Origin: CAVUPF01 sp963803755
GTDB lineage: Bacteria > Actinomycetota > Thermoleophilia > Solirubrobacterales > 70-9
Direction of reading: 5' to 3'
NCBI GenBank assembly: GCA_963803755.1
Contig: CAWDNP010000011.1
Span: forward strand, 186,001 to 250,000
DNA length: 64,000 bases
In this document: positions 8,559 to 17,426 of the stretch, piece by piece
Layout of the letters: every line of letters begins with the position of its first letter
Position numbering within the stretch: position 1 is the stretch's first letter
Program-made: the position numbers and the translations under genes
Notes under the pieces: model-generated
What the model was told of the DNA's origin: nothing
What the model saw: only the letters and a program-made list of their open reading frames with translations
The model's database searches: none

Positions 8559-9794
8559 CTACGGGCTCTTGCGAAGAAGCAGGATCGACTTGGCGAGACT
8601 GGCGGCAGAGCCGCCGCTGGGTGTGAAGGTGAAATCGAGTTTCACCTTGGCCTTGCCGTGCTTCTTCAGCTTCTTTGCCACCTTGCCTTTCGGCACGATC
8701 GGAAGCATCACCTTGCCAGCGGCAGGGGCGGTCTTGCTTCGGAGCTTGACCTCACTGCCACTTAGAACAACGCTCCCCGCTCCTCCGACATTGACGGCGA
8801 GGAGACCGGTTCCCTTCTTCTTATTCAGCTTCGCCTTCTTGGCGAGACTGAACGGCTCGAAGTTGGCGCTAACGCTCTTGGCGGCATCCATCGTCAAGCT
8901 GCAAGAGGTTCCAGTGCAGGCTCCGGAGAAACCGGCAAAGGCGAAGCCCGGGTTGGCGGCGGCAGCGAGAGAGACCGGTGCCTGGTAGGTGATGGCTGCG
9001 CTGCAGGTAGAACCGCAGTTGATCCCCCCCGCGCTGCTGGTCACCGTCCCTCCAGCGGGGTTGGAATTGGCAACGGTCAGCGTGCGGCGTCCGAGCCAGC
9101 GGACCGCATTGACCGTCAAGCGGGCGAAATCACCGCTCCAGGTTGACTCCCCGGCGACGTTGGCGCTGATTGAGACGACTCTGCCCTTGTAGGCGACTAG
9201 TTCCTTCCCGTTGGACCACTTCGCGACCGACGTCGCGCCGGGTGCCAGTGTCGGCTCGGTGTTGCCGTCGGACTGCAGAGCGGAAACTCCTTCCATCAGG
9301 GGACTTGCGCTGTCGAAGCTGCCGAGTGTCAGGGTCGGGTTATTGGGATTGCTTCCGGGGACAAACGGTGGATAGCCGCCGCTTTCAAAGCGCCCTGCGG
9401 GTCCGTTTTGTCCCGAGCCGCTACCTTCCCAATTGTCGTAGGCGTACTGGACGACGACACCGCCGGAGTCGACATAGTCGGCGAGCGCATTGCCGTAGGC
9501 CGTCGGAGCCAGGTAGCGGTCATCGCTCATGCTGATCACAAGGTCATAACCCTCGAGCTTCGCGGCGGTAGGGGTTTCCGTGCCACCTTCTTCGCCGGCA
9601 TCGAGGATTTCCACCGAGGCGACATCGGGGAAGGCAGCGAGCTGTTTCTGCAATTCGAGGGGGGGTTTTTCGTCTGCTTCGACGATCAGCACCCGGTAGG
9701 CGCCCGGAGATGCGCTCGCTTGGCCAGCGGCAACTCCAAGCAAAGCGAGGGCGGCGAAGAGCGAGACGAGGATGCGAAACCGGATCGACGACAC
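8559..9794 (-). CDS. Secreted protein with an InlB B-repeat-like module
   Basis: From GTG 9792-9794 the product is 411 residues with a clean signal peptide (FRILVSLFAALALLGVAAG, then QASA). The N-terminal half resembles a glutamine-amidotransferase-like/ThuA-like flavodoxin fold (YRVLIVEADEK, YDLVISMSDDRYL). A divergent InlB-type repeat follows (NPAGGTVTSSAGGINCG, paired cysteines, SVSANFEPF). The C-terminus is lysine-rich and beta-like. It is an exported, probably surface-associated protein of unknown role. Upstream starts at 9854 or 9914 are possible but would put a long polar segment before the signal peptide. Confidence 0.6.
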   Translation of the reverse strand: MSSIRFRILVSLFAALALLGVAAGQASASPGAYRVLIVEADEKPPLELQKQLAAFPDVASVEILDAGEEGGTETPTAAKLEGYDLVISMSDDRYLAPTAYGNALADYVDSGGVVVQYAYDNWEGSGSGQNGPAGRFESGGYPPFVPGSNPNNPTLTLGSFDSASPLMEGVSALQSDGNTEPTLAPGATSVAKWSNGKELVAYKGRVVSISANVAGESTWSGDFARLTVNAVRWLGRRTLTVANSNPAGGTVTSSAGGINCGSTCSAAITYQAPVSLAAAANPGFAFAGFSGACTGTSCSLTMDAAKSVSANFEPFSLAKKAKLNKKKGTGLLAVNVGGAGSVVLSGSEVKLRSKTAPAAGKVMLPIVPKGKVAKKLKKHGKAKVKLDFTFTPSGGSAASLAKSILLLRKSP

Positions 9795-9891
9795 GGCGCG
9801 AGAGGATACGGCAATGTCGTATCCAACGCCACTGCTTGTCGTTACAGGACTCATGAGGCATACGCGGCAAGCCGATTCGATTAGGTGATCG

Positions 9892-10185
9892 ATGGAGATC
9901 GAATCGCTGAACACCCAGCCGCGAAGGGCGGGTCAGCATGCCCGTTCACACGCTCGGGGACTGGCAACGCGCATGTTGGTGGTGCTTGGGCTATTGCTGT
10001 TGATCCTGCTGGCCGCTGGTCCGCTGCTTGGGCTGCAAGGTGAGGCCCTGATCGGGGTCGAGTTGGCGGCGGTCGGGGCGATGGTCGTCGCAAATCGTGT
10101 GTCTGAGCCCAAATTTGATCGCTGGCTGCTTGGAGCGCAGGGCGAGGAAAGCGTCGAAGAGTGCTCTCCACCCCGGGGCTTGTAG
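9892..10185 (+). pseudogene. Membrane-anchored NERD-like fragment
   Basis: 97 residues with two hydrophobic segments (MLVVLGLLLLILLAAGPLL and a second near GVELAAVGAMVV), followed by FDRWLLGAQGEESVEE. This matches the start of the GxxGE motif of membrane-anchored NERD proteins. The frame ends almost at once (CSPPRGL), so the nuclease core is missing. I read it as a truncated gene. It is divergent from the 8559-9794 gene and sits directly upstream of the nuclease-like cluster. Confidence 0.5.
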
Positions 10186-10217
10186 AGAGGCCGATGACTG
10201 ATTAGGATCGGCGAGCT

Positions 10218-11183
10218 GTGGAGGCGCCGGAGAAGCTCGCTTCGTACCAGCGCTGCCGTGAGCAGATTGGCGAAGCCTGGGAGGAATTCCAGGGCCGCAG
10301 GCGGGAACGACTGCAACAGCGAGAGCGTTACGGCCACGCGGCGGAGCGGGTGACTGAGAACATCCTCGAGGATCTGTTCACGAAGGTGCTGGACTGGCCG
10401 CTCGCCGACGTCAACATGCAGGTCGGCTACGCCGACATGCTGCTGACCCGACTCGGCATCAAGCAAATGATTGTTGAGGCCAAGCGGCCGGGGGCGCTGG
10501 CAGGCAACCCGCGTGCCGCTGAGCAGGCCCTGCAGCAAGCCTGCGGGTACGCCAAGCAGCAGAAGGTTCACAACGTGGCGGTTAGCGACGGGCAGGTGAT
10601 CTACGCGGCGGAGGTAATCGACGGCGAGGAAAGCGGCAGCGAGGGCCTTCACCCTCGCTGCTTCGCGACTCTAGAGGGTGAGGCTTTGGAGTCAGCGGAT
10701 GAGCTCTTCTGGATCAGCAGACACGGGATCTACCGGCCGGCGCGCGAGCGAGCGCAGGCGGCGGCGTTGCCCAACGCCTGGCAAGACGCCTTCGGCGCCG
10801 ACGGCATCCTCGCGGTAAGCGAGGAGGGGCTTCACCCCAAGTACCGGCTCCCGGCTCGCTGTTTCGCCTTCGTCGGCGACCCCAAGGAACCGAAAAGCTG
10901 GCACCTGCCCTACCTGCACGCCGACGGGAAGGTCGACACGCGACGGCTGCCCAAGGCGGTGCAGTCGATCCTCAGTAACTACCGAGGCGCGACGTTGACG
11001 AGCGTGCCGGAGGCTTCAATCCCGGACGTGCTGGTGCGGTTGGGCTGCGCGGCGAGGGCTGAGGGCAAGATGCCGAGTCAGTGCGGGAACGCAGCGGGAG
11101 CCTACGTTCAGCTGGCGGAAGCATTGGAGCAAATGGGGCGATTGGAGGAGGTCGAGCCGCTCGACAAGACGCTCGGCCGCTAA
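10218..11183 (+). CDS. HsdR-N-like PD-(D/E)xK nuclease-domain protein
   Basis: 321 residues from GTG 10218. A PD-(D/E)xK-like core is visible: D73 in VGYADMLL, then E87 and K89 in MIVEAKRPG, as in the N-terminal nuclease domain of type I restriction HsdR subunits. A helical N-terminus precedes it. The C-terminal 200 residues lack helicase motifs, so this is a stand-alone nuclease-like protein, not a full HsdR. It is followed after 62 bp by an Mrr-type endonuclease and then by ATPase and STAS genes on the same strand. A defence role is inferred from neighbours, not shown. Confidence 0.65.
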   Translation: MEAPEKLASYQRCREQIGEAWEEFQGRRRERLQQRERYGHAAERVTENILEDLFTKVLDWPLADVNMQVGYADMLLTRLGIKQMIVEAKRPGALAGNPRAAEQALQQACGYAKQQKVHNVAVSDGQVIYAAEVIDGEESGSEGLHPRCFATLEGEALESADELFWISRHGIYRPARERAQAAALPNAWQDAFGADGILAVSEEGLHPKYRLPARCFAFVGDPKEPKSWHLPYLHADGKVDTRRLPKAVQSILSNYRGATLTSVPEASIPDVLVRLGCAARAEGKMPSQCGNAAGAYVQLAEALEQMGRLEEVEPLDKTLGR

Positions 11184-11245
11184 CGAGGCCGAAGTCTTCA
11201 GGATCCCAAGTAGAGCAGTCCAGCTCGCCAGCTAGCCTGCGCAGC

Positions 11246-12135
11246 GTGACTGACGGCAACGGAGCGCATATCCCGCCGTACACCGAGCTTCTTTGGCCAA
11301 CTCTTTGCGCTGTGCGCGAGTTGGGGCACTCGGCAAGGCTCGACGAGATCGATGAAAAGGTGATCGAGCGCGAGCAGTTCTCCGAAGCCCAGCTGGCGGT
11401 GCTTCACAACGACGGCCCGAGGAGCCAGCTGGAGTATCGACTGGGATGGGCCCGAACATACCTCAAGGGCATGGGGGCGCTTGCCAACACGGGGCGGGGC
11501 GTCTGGGAGACAACGCCGTTGGGTCGCGAGCTATCGGAGGCAGAGATCGAGCCCTTGTTGCGTAAGTACAAGGCAACGCGGCAGACCAAGCGCCGAGACA
11601 AGCGCGAAGCCTCCAAGGCTGCCGGAGCAGAGCTTCACCCCGATGACGAAGACTCTGAGACCGCAGGTTGGCGAGAGCATCTGCTCGAGCTGATGCTCGC
11701 CATGTCCCCATCAGGCTTCGAGCAGCTTGCGCAGCGCCTGCTGCGAGGGGCTGGCTTCATCAATACTGCTGTAACCGGGCGAAGCGGCGACGGAGGGATC
11801 GACGGCGTCGGCGTGTATCGCTTGTCCCTGGTCAGCTTTCCGGTCTTCTTCCAGTGCAAGCGCTACCAAGGCACGGTTGGCCCGGAGAAGGTCCGCGACT
11901 TCCGTGGGGCAATGGCGGGACGGGGGACAAGGGACTCCTGATCACGACCGGAACCTTCACGACGGAAGCGAAGAGGGAGGCGACGCGCGATGGGGCGCCG
12001 CCGATCGACCTGATCGACGGGGAGCGGCTATGCGAGCTTCTGAAGGAACATGGGCTCGGTGTGAAAACGACGACCCAGACCGTCGAAGAGGTTGAGGTTC
12101 TGCCGGAGTTTTTTGTCGATCCGAGAAACGTGTGA
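11246..12135 (+). pseudogene. mrr: Mrr-type restriction endonuclease, frameshifted
   Basis: From GTG 11246 an N-terminal winged-helix Mrr_N domain (YTELLWPTLCAVRELG) is followed by the Mrr catalytic domain with D186 (GDGGIDGVG) and the QCK motif (FFQCKRY, residues 203-205). The frame breaks near 11920, where it stops at 11941. The adjacent frame continues DKGLLITTGTFTTEAKREAT and DGAPPIDLIDGERLCELL to 12135. One missing base in a G-rich run (gacgggggac) explains this. Mrr enzymes cut methylated foreign DNA. The cut leaves the nuclease core but removes the end of the fold, so the product is probably inactive unless the indel is a sequencing error. Confidence 0.85.
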
Positions 12136-12148
12136 GTAGATCGCATCG

Positions 12149-12991
12149 ATGCCAACGCTTCCCAATGGCGCTCGCAAGCTCACAATCAGTGACTTTGACT
12201 CGGCGCTCTCGCTAGAGGCCGCGGCATGCGACTTATCGCCTCTTAAATTCATCGACGCCTACGGACTGGTTGGTACGGCATGTGCGCTTCGGATCGCGCT
12301 TGCAGATGATCCGGACCTTCCCGTTCGAGTGCCGACAAACAAGAACATGAAGGCCCATCTGACCGCGATGGGCTTTCAAAACTTCCTCTCGGAGGAGGGC
12401 CACGCCTCGCTGCTTCGCCCGGATCCCGCGTTCGACGCATCCGACGTCGTGGTGCCCCTGCGAAGCGCTGTGGACTCCGGCGGGGAGCAAGCACTGTCCC
12501 ATCTGCTGTGGGAACAGCTGCGAGACCACGTCCATCCCCAAGTGCTGGCGGCGATCACGGAGGGAGTGTGGGAGATGGTCGGCAACGCACTTGAGCATTC
12601 CGGATCGGACGCGATGGTGATGGGCCAGGTCTACCTGTCCAAGCGCGGGGGGAAGGCCCCGGACCACAACGACCGAGTCCAGGTCGTGATCGGAGACGTG
12701 GGACGGGGAATTCGCGCTTCGTTCCTGGCAACCGGGGCAAGGAAACCGGCGGATGACATGGAGGCAATCGACCTCGCACTGCAATACCTCGTAAGCTCCG
12801 TTGCGGATGACCCTGGGCGCGGCCAAGGTCTCTCCACCACGATGGAGCAAGTGGTCGGAATGCAGGGGCGCATGGTCATCCGCAGTGGGTCGGCAAAGGT
12901 TTCGATCGAAGAACACCGAAGGCATCAAGAGACTGTGCCGGCGTTGCGGGGAGTGATCGTGGCGCTGAGCCTGCCCCTGTACCCTGGGTAG
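12149..12991 (+). CDS. GHKL (HATPase) ATP-binding protein with a STAS-like N-terminus
   Basis: 280 residues, starting 13 bp after the Mrr stop. Residues 1-110 resemble a STAS/MlaB-like domain (LSPLKFIDAYGLVGTACAL). Residues 125-275 form a GHKL ATPase: N-box around E142 and N146 (WEMVGNALEHSG), G1 box DVGRG (183-187) and G2 box GRGQGLST (223-230). No phospho-acceptor histidine domain is seen, so it is not a classical sensor kinase. It is followed 6 bp later by a STAS-like protein, a pairing known from uncharacterised prokaryotic operons. Regulation of, or ATP-driven switching for, the neighbouring nucleases is inference. Confidence 0.7.
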   Translation: MPTLPNGARKLTISDFDSALSLEAAACDLSPLKFIDAYGLVGTACALRIALADDPDLPVRVPTNKNMKAHLTAMGFQNFLSEEGHASLLRPDPAFDASDVVVPLRSAVDSGGEQALSHLLWEQLRDHVHPQVLAAITEGVWEMVGNALEHSGSDAMVMGQVYLSKRGGKAPDHNDRVQVVIGDVGRGIRASFLATGARKPADDMEAIDLALQYLVSSVADDPGRGQGLSTTMEQVVGMQGRMVIRSGSAKVSIEEHRRHQETVPALRGVIVALSLPLYPG

Positions 12992-12997
12992 AGGACG

Positions 12998-13288
12998 ATG
13001 CTGCGAATCGAGACACCTGAGCACGCCGGCTCCCGTGAGCAGGCTCGTAGTTTGATTCAGCCTGTCGGGAGCGAGCTCTCTGGGAAAACGGTCAGCTTGG
13101 ATTGCTCGAAGATGATCATTGGAACCCCATCGTTCCTCGACGAGCTCGTCAAACAAATCCTGGAACTGGGAGAAGCTGACTGGCTTGAGGTCAATGACGC
13201 GCCGGAGCGCGCCAGGGAACTGCTCGAGCGGGCGGCCGAGAATCGCGGCGTAGGCGAGCGCCTACGCGTCGTCGCTCGAACAGCCTGA
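12998..13288 (+). CDS. STAS-like (DUF4325-type) protein
   Basis: 96 residues, starting 6 bp after the ATPase gene and so in the same operon. The pattern SGKTVSLDCSKMIIGTPSFLDELV followed by a long amphipathic helix matches DUF4325 STAS-like proteins, which co-occur with GHKL ATPases in the manner of SpoIIAA/SpoIIAB. It probably binds the upstream ATPase as partner or antagonist. There is no catalytic motif. Confidence 0.65.
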   Translation: MLRIETPEHAGSREQARSLIQPVGSELSGKTVSLDCSKMIIGTPSFLDELVKQILELGEADWLEVNDAPERARELLERAAENRGVGERLRVVARTA

Positions 13289-13411
13289 GACCTCAATCAG
13301 CGGACGGGCAGTGGCCGGTCTCCTCGTGCCGCGGTTCGGTGATGTCGGTGGAGGAGGCGCGGGAGGTGGCGGAGCGGTTAGCCAACCGCTGTCGCGCGAT
13401 GGCACCGGTAA

Positions 13412-13574
13412 GAACCCCTTTCAAAATGAGGCACGGCCGGATGAGGCCGAGCGACGCTGCGCGATACGGCCCCTCCCCGGTTCCCACGTAGCGCTGCTAC
13501 GCGGGAACCCGTTGCGTGACCGTCTCCGCTTGGTCATCTACCTCCCCGGACTCGCGCTCATTTTGAAAGGGTTC
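13412..13574. repeat. MITE-like element, family 1, copy b
   Basis: 163 bp, beginning GAACCCCTTTCAAAATGAGG and ending CATTTTGAAAGGGTTC. It has the same central GTAGCGCTGCTAC palindrome as the other copies. The flanking triplets are TAA and TTA. It lies just downstream of the STAS gene and about 70 bp before a family-2 element. Confidence 0.85.
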
Positions 13575-13643
13575 TTAGGGGCGGTTGGCGGGGGCGGTGG
13601 GGTAGCGGAGCCAGCAGTCTTCCGAGTCCTGGCCACCACCGAG

Positions 13644-13813
13644 CTAGAGGCTCGATGCGGGTTACCCACGCACACGGATGACGTCGCATACCGTCGCTGG
13701 ACTCCACCCCCGGGCTTGCAGGTAGCACCCGGCTACCCGCTGCGCCCGGGTGCGGCGCCCAGCTCGGTCTGCGACGCCCCCGCGCACGCACCTAACCCAC
13801 ATCAAGCCTCTAG
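13644..13813. repeat. MITE-like element, family 2, copy 1
   Basis: 170 bp bounded by near-perfect 21-bp inverted repeats: CTAGAGGCTCGATGCGGGTT at the left, and CTAGAGGCTTGATGTGGGTT as the complement of the right end. Inside is a GC-rich hairpin region (GGTAGCACCCGGCTACC). Both ends carry CTAG. A second copy of exactly the same length is at 16630-16799 and a fragment is at 53464-53521. It encodes nothing recognisable. Confidence 0.85.
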
Positions 13814-14010
13814 GTCGCGCTGTTCGGACTCGTCGGGCTTGGTCATCTGATGACAGCGTAGTAGGTGGCCGCGATCACAACGGCCGCCTGGCGCGTTCTG
13901 TGCGCCTACGGCACCGAGAGAGCACCGGCTGACCATGGCGTAGCCATCGGCCCCCGAGCCGGTGAAGAGCCGCCTGGGCCTCAATTCGAGCCTCCCGTTC
14001 CCCGTACGGG

Positions 14011-14658
14011 TCAGCGGATCTTACCGGAGATGACCTGCTTGACCAGCTCGATCACATGGGAGAGGTGCACGTCGCCTTGTTGGGCGTCGGCTGCGGCCGT
14101 GACCATCAGCTTTGAGTTATACGCAGTGACGTTGTTCGTTATCCAGGCAGGGTCTGCGCTGCATTGGGGAGGACCGAACTTCGGAAGCTTGTGTTTTGGC
14201 GGGCAGGCTTCCAACCCGGCGGCTGAGACGACTCCGGAGACAAAGAAGGCGGCCTTCCAGGGTTCGTGCCGCGAGCTCAGCCTGCCGAAGCTTTTGCCTT
14301 CCTTCGTGGCGGTCTTAATGCCGGCCGATTCGGCCTTTGCATACACAGACTTGATCCCCGGGTAGACGCCGATCCCAACGGTCTCGCGGTAATGCCCGGT
14401 CTTCTTTGCTTCCCACAGGCAAAGATTGGAGTGCGGGATCCGGTCTTTGAACTTGAGCGGGTCGCTGTCAAGCGCCTTAGCCAGCGCTGCGCGCGAGAAA
14501 CGCGTGCAGCTCGGGATGTTGGGTCGCTTCTCCTTCTTCTTCTTGGGTGAGGTGGCCGCGAGCGCGGGGATCGCGATCACAAGCGCCGCTAGGGCGAACA
14601 GGCCGCACAGCAACACTCGAATGCGCGCTGTAGGCGACGATGCTCTGGGTCGTCGCAT
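14011..14658 (-). CDS. Exported hypothetical protein
   Basis: 215 residues from ATG 14656-14658. An arginine-rich n-region and a hydrophobic core (VLLCGLFALAALVIAIPALA) form a signal peptide, followed by a lysine-rich linker (TSPKKKKEKRP). The mature part has four or five cysteines (IPSCTRF, LCLWEAKK, EACPPKH, PPQCSAD), suggesting disulfides, and a hydrophobic C-terminal helix. I do not recognise the family. The longer frame upstream belongs to the frameshifted zinc-finger gene. Confidence 0.6.
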   Translation of the reverse strand: MRRPRASSPTARIRVLLCGLFALAALVIAIPALAATSPKKKKEKRPNIPSCTRFSRAALAKALDSDPLKFKDRIPHSNLCLWEAKKTGHYRETVGIGVYPGIKSVYAKAESAGIKTATKEGKSFGRLSSRHEPWKAAFFVSGVVSAAGLEACPPKHKLPKFGPPQCSADPAWITNNVTAYNSKLMVTAAADAQQGDVHLSHVIELVKQVISGKIR

Positions 14659-14663
14659 GGGTG

Positions 14664-14864
14664 GCCGAGGATAGCACCGCGGCACACACCTTCGGCGGCG
14701 ATCCAGCCACTCTCGGACCGGGTCTTGATACCTCCCATCCCTTCGCCGCTCAGAAGGCGTAGGAGCCGATGCCGATCGCGGCGGCATGAGCCCGAGCAGG
14801 TAAGAGCGTCTGCGCGGCGCCCTGAGAGGTCGGCTCCACAGATCGGACAGCGGCGGTCAGTCAT
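14664..14864 (-). pseudogene. Small zinc-finger protein gene, frameshifted
   Basis: From ATG 14862 it reads MTDRRCPICGADLSGRRAD, then LTCSGSCRRDRHRLLRLLSGEG. The two CxxC/CxxxC pairs form a putative zinc ribbon followed by a basic helix. At about 14740 the expected continuation (DGRYQDPVREWLDRRRR) lies in the neighbouring frame, so one base is lost or gained at gaagggatggg. A homologous gene at 55138-55347 is broken by an in-frame stop instead, and a fragment lies near 50690-50770. The family is a small actinobacterial zinc-finger protein of unknown role. Confidence 0.55.
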
Positions 14865-14924
14865 GCGCCCTCCCTGGGGTCAGGGCTTTGCAGGAGTCCG
14901 GGCCGGCCCGCTGAAAACCGTCCG

Positions 14925-15575
14925 ATGATGAAAACGCTGCGAAGCAAGCTCACTTACGCGAACGCGGTCTCCACGCTCGCGCTTTTCCTGGTCATCAGCG
15001 GAGGCGCGGCTTATGCGGCCTCCTTGGGCAAGAACAGCGTCGGGACCAAACAGATCAAGAACGGCGCGGTGACCGGCATCAAGATCAAGAAGCGGACGAT
15101 CACCGGCAAGCAGGTCAACCTGGCCAAGCTGGGGAGGGTGCCATCGGCCAACAATGCGAACACCGCGACAACCGCCGGGACTGCCGACGCCCTATCGCCG
15201 CCCGAAGCGATCCACCTGGTAGGGATGGCGGGTCAGCCGGGGTTTGAAGGTGGGAGCGTGGGCTACGGGGAACCCGGCGTAACCTTCCAGCCGGTCGGCT
15301 TCTACAAGGACAAGGAAGGGATCGTTCACCTCGAAGGCGTAGTGAAGGTCGGCAAGGAAAAAGGCTCGACGTCTTTGGTCCCGATCTTCACCCTTCCGGC
15401 GGGGTTTCGACCTACGGAGAGCGTCGTGCAGATCTTCTCCCCGGAATCTTCGGGCGGGGTGGTGATTGCTGGATCGAATGCAAGCTACGAAGGCCACGGC
15501 CTCAGCGGCAACGTACTCGGGGAGGAAGGAGAAACCCTGGTGCTTAGTGGGATCACGTTCCGGGCGGGGAGCTGA
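14925..15575 (+). CDS. Secreted LALFVALGG-leader family protein
   Basis: 216 residues from ATG 14925. The leader KLTYANAVSTLALFLVISGG with an AYAA-type cleavage site is followed by VGTKQIKNGAVTGIKIKKRT, the family's repeat-like lysine segment, and by an Ala/Asn/Thr-rich linker. The C-terminal domain is probably a beta sandwich (FQPVGFYKDKEGIVHLEG, VLSGITFRAGS). It belongs to the same family as the genes at 5142 and 26949. It is exported, with unknown function. Confidence 0.7.
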   Translation: MMKTLRSKLTYANAVSTLALFLVISGGAAYAASLGKNSVGTKQIKNGAVTGIKIKKRTITGKQVNLAKLGRVPSANNANTATTAGTADALSPPEAIHLVGMAGQPGFEGGSVGYGEPGVTFQPVGFYKDKEGIVHLEGVVKVGKEKGSTSLVPIFTLPAGFRPTESVVQIFSPESSGGVVIAGSNASYEGHGLSGNVLGEEGETLVLSGITFRAGS

Positions 15576-15639
15576 GATCCCGGCGCCCTGGCCCTAACCC
15601 AGGCTCGTGCTCCACGGTTCACCTTCCTCGCCGGATGGA

Positions 15640-15800
15640 AGCTGTGGTCAGCGCCTGCGGCGGGCGCAAGGCTTTGAAGCGGCGGAGGCGGTTGATTACG
15701 AACAGGAGCGGAGCATACGAAGGGCGGCCTACAACGGGGACCGCGAATGCTGACGTAGAACGTTCCAGCGGCAGAGAGGCCCAGGGCTCCCCAAACGATC
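15640..15800 (-). pseudogene. Remnant of the 41-residue INRxR membrane microprotein family
   Basis: In two minus-strand frames one sees WGALGLSAAGTFYVSI and LFVINRLRRFKALRPPQAL. The second segment matches the C-terminus of the intact microprotein at 48435-48560 (TTLFVINRVRYLKALRRRKR). The frame is interrupted and the N-terminus is not recognisable. I read it as a decayed copy. Confidence 0.35.
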
Positions 15801-15957
15801 CAAGGGGCCACCCCTTCGATGTGGCGTTCACCGCAAGGACGATGAGGAAGAGGAGAGTTAGTCCCTCCTTCCAGGCTGGATCGCGCCTACGGATTTCTGG
15901 ACCGTGTATCGACTACCGGGCCGATGCATATGAGCCCGATCACAGCTCAAGTTACAT

Positions 15958-16326
15958 GTGAGCTATGCCGAAACGTGGGATATGTCTGCGCTCAGGAATG
16001 CACCGTGGACCCTGCGCGTTTACGCGGTAATCGTCACCGCGACTGCAATCCTCAACACAGTGCTCAGTCACGGCCGCGGGGCGTTGGGGGTCCTCATTGC
16101 GCCCGCTCTGGCCGTGGGCGTCTGTCAAGGCAGTCGGCTGGTCTGGTGGTTCCTCGTCGTCCTGAATGCGCTCTTTGTGGCCGTCTCGCCCTTGCTCTTT
16201 CCTACCACGTGGATCGCCTCGGCGGCGAGTGGCGTGGTCGTGCTGGGACTTCTGCTCGCGCCCCAATCGCGGCAGCACGTCTTTCCCCCGACTGAGCCAG
16301 AGCCGCTTGCCAGCCAACAGGAATAA
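15958..16326 (+). CDS. Small multi-pass membrane protein
   Basis: Up to 122 residues from GTG 15958; an internal ATG (15982) would give 114. Three or four hydrophobic segments are visible (VYAVIVTATAILNTVL, LVWWFLVVLNALFVAVSPLL, ASGVVVLGLLLAP). The C-terminus is polar. It is followed 16 bp later by another small membrane protein, so the two are probably co-transcribed. The family is unknown. Confidence 0.5.
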   Translation: MSYAETWDMSALRNAPWTLRVYAVIVTATAILNTVLSHGRGALGVLIAPALAVGVCQGSRLVWWFLVVLNALFVAVSPLLFPTTWIASAASGVVVLGLLLAPQSRQHVFPPTEPEPLASQQE

Positions 16327-16342
16327 ATGAAGTTGGCCGAGG

Positions 16343-16579
16343 ATGAAGCGGCAAAAAGAATTGGCCTGGCTCGTGCTGTTAATCCTGGGGATCGGCGCAC
16401 TGGCCTTCGGGGTCGCGGTCGGGCTGGCCTACACGACCGGCTCTCGCGCCCTCGGTTGGGCGGCTTTTGACAGCATCCCGCTTGCGTCCCTGGTCGTGGT
16501 GGTATTCGTGATGCAGCGAAGGAGGCCCAAAGATCAGATGCCCCGTTTTTCACCCGATGCTTTGGACGGGGGTGGGTGA
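16343..16579 (+). CDS. Small two-span membrane protein
   Basis: 78 residues from ATG 16343. There are two hydrophobic segments (WLVLLILGIGALAFGVAVGL and IPLASLVVVVFVM) and a basic cytoplasmic tail (QRRRPKDQ). It lies directly downstream of the gene ending at 16326. The family is unknown. Confidence 0.5.
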   Translation: MKRQKELAWLVLLILGIGALAFGVAVGLAYTTGSRALGWAAFDSIPLASLVVVVFVMQRRRPKDQMPRFSPDALDGGG

Positions 16580-16629
16580 TCATGTCCGCGAGTGCCTTCG
16601 CGGGCTAGCTGGGCGCCAGACATTGGAAC

Positions 16630-16799
16630 CTAGAGGCTTGATGTGGTTACCCACGCACACGGATGACGCCGCATACCGTCGCTGGACGCCGCCCCCGGGC
16701 TTGCAGGTAGCACCCGGCTACCCGCTTGCGCCCGGGTGCGGCGTCCAGCTCGGTCTGCAACGCCCCCGCGCACGCACCTAACCCACATCAAGCCTCTAG
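16630..16799. repeat. MITE-like element, family 2, copy 2
   Basis: 170 bp, with ends CTAGAGGCTTGATGTGGTT and AACCCACATCAAGCCTCTAG. It closely matches the copy at 13644-13813. It lies about 50 bp after the membrane-protein pair. Confidence 0.85.
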
Positions 16800-16919
16800 C
16801 CGTCCTCACGCTAGGAGTTCTGCTGTGCATCGCTGGTTTTCGTCGCTCATACATCCCGCGGCGTACTCGCCTCGGCGATCCCGATTGAGCGCTTCAAAAT
16901 GCGTGCGATACAGGGACCG

Positions 16920-16985
16920 ATAGGTCGCCAGTGCGAGGTTCATCGACGAGCGCGACCTCAAGCCCGGTCACGAGGAAGCGGTGTT
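16920..16985 (+). pseudogene. Short coding remnant
   Basis: A plus-strand stretch reads RFIDERDLKPGHEEAVFEAN, with good protein-like composition but no start and no clear stop context. It is followed directly by the 16998 gene on the other strand. It is probably the cut-off end of a lost gene; the family is unknown. Confidence 0.25.
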
Positions 16986-16997
16986 TGAGGCAAACGC

Positions 16998-17279
16998 TCA
17001 AACTGACCGGATAGGCGCCCTCTCCGGTTGTCCGTCAACGAAGTCCGAGGGCGGTTCGCGTTGCGCACCCCAGCGCGGAAACGGCGTGGGGGGGCTTGGA
17101 GGCTCAGGGCAGGCGCAGAGCTTTTCTACGTGCGCCGGGCTGATGAGGACTTGGGAGCCGTCGGCCGCGTCGGTTAACGACATGAGCCCGGAGGATCTCC
17201 GTTCGACGTGCGCCTGCACCACCTTGATGTCCTCCTTGACCGTAATGTCACCGGAAACCAGAGTAAGGACCGTTGCCAT
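16998..17279 (-). CDS. 93-residue hypothetical protein, paralog 1
   Basis: From ATG 17277 the product begins MATVLTLVSGDITVKEDIKV and continues with a compact beta-rich domain (SLTDAADGSQVLISPAHVEK), which resembles small actinobacterial proteins that end in an NPxHV motif. A proline-rich tail follows (CPEPPSPPTPFPRW). A paralog of identical length is at 57309-57590. The two DNA segments are similar over roughly 380 bp including flanks. Function unknown. Confidence 0.55.
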   Translation of the reverse strand: MATVLTLVSGDITVKEDIKVVQAHVERRSSGLMSLTDAADGSQVLISPAHVEKLCACPEPPSPPTPFPRWGAQREPPSDFVDGQPERAPIRSV

Positions 17280-17426
17280 AATGAGGGGCAAGTTTAGTCG
17301 CTTCGCTCGCGATCCCAAGACATACGCTCAACAAATGTATGAGCTGCGATCGGGGGGGTCGGGGGCCTCGCTCAAAGCCGCTCAGAGATTTGGCCGAGCG
17401 GCCCAGAAAGCCTCGCGAGGGCGCCG

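Larger units (their letters stand above)
13289..14010. other. Repeat-filled intergenic stretch
   Basis: It holds one family-1 element (13412-13574) and one family-2 element (13644-13813), listed separately. Segment 13885-13990 (ctggcgcgttctgtgcg onward) has a weak counterpart at 54370-54475. I found no supported gene. Confidence 0.5.
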
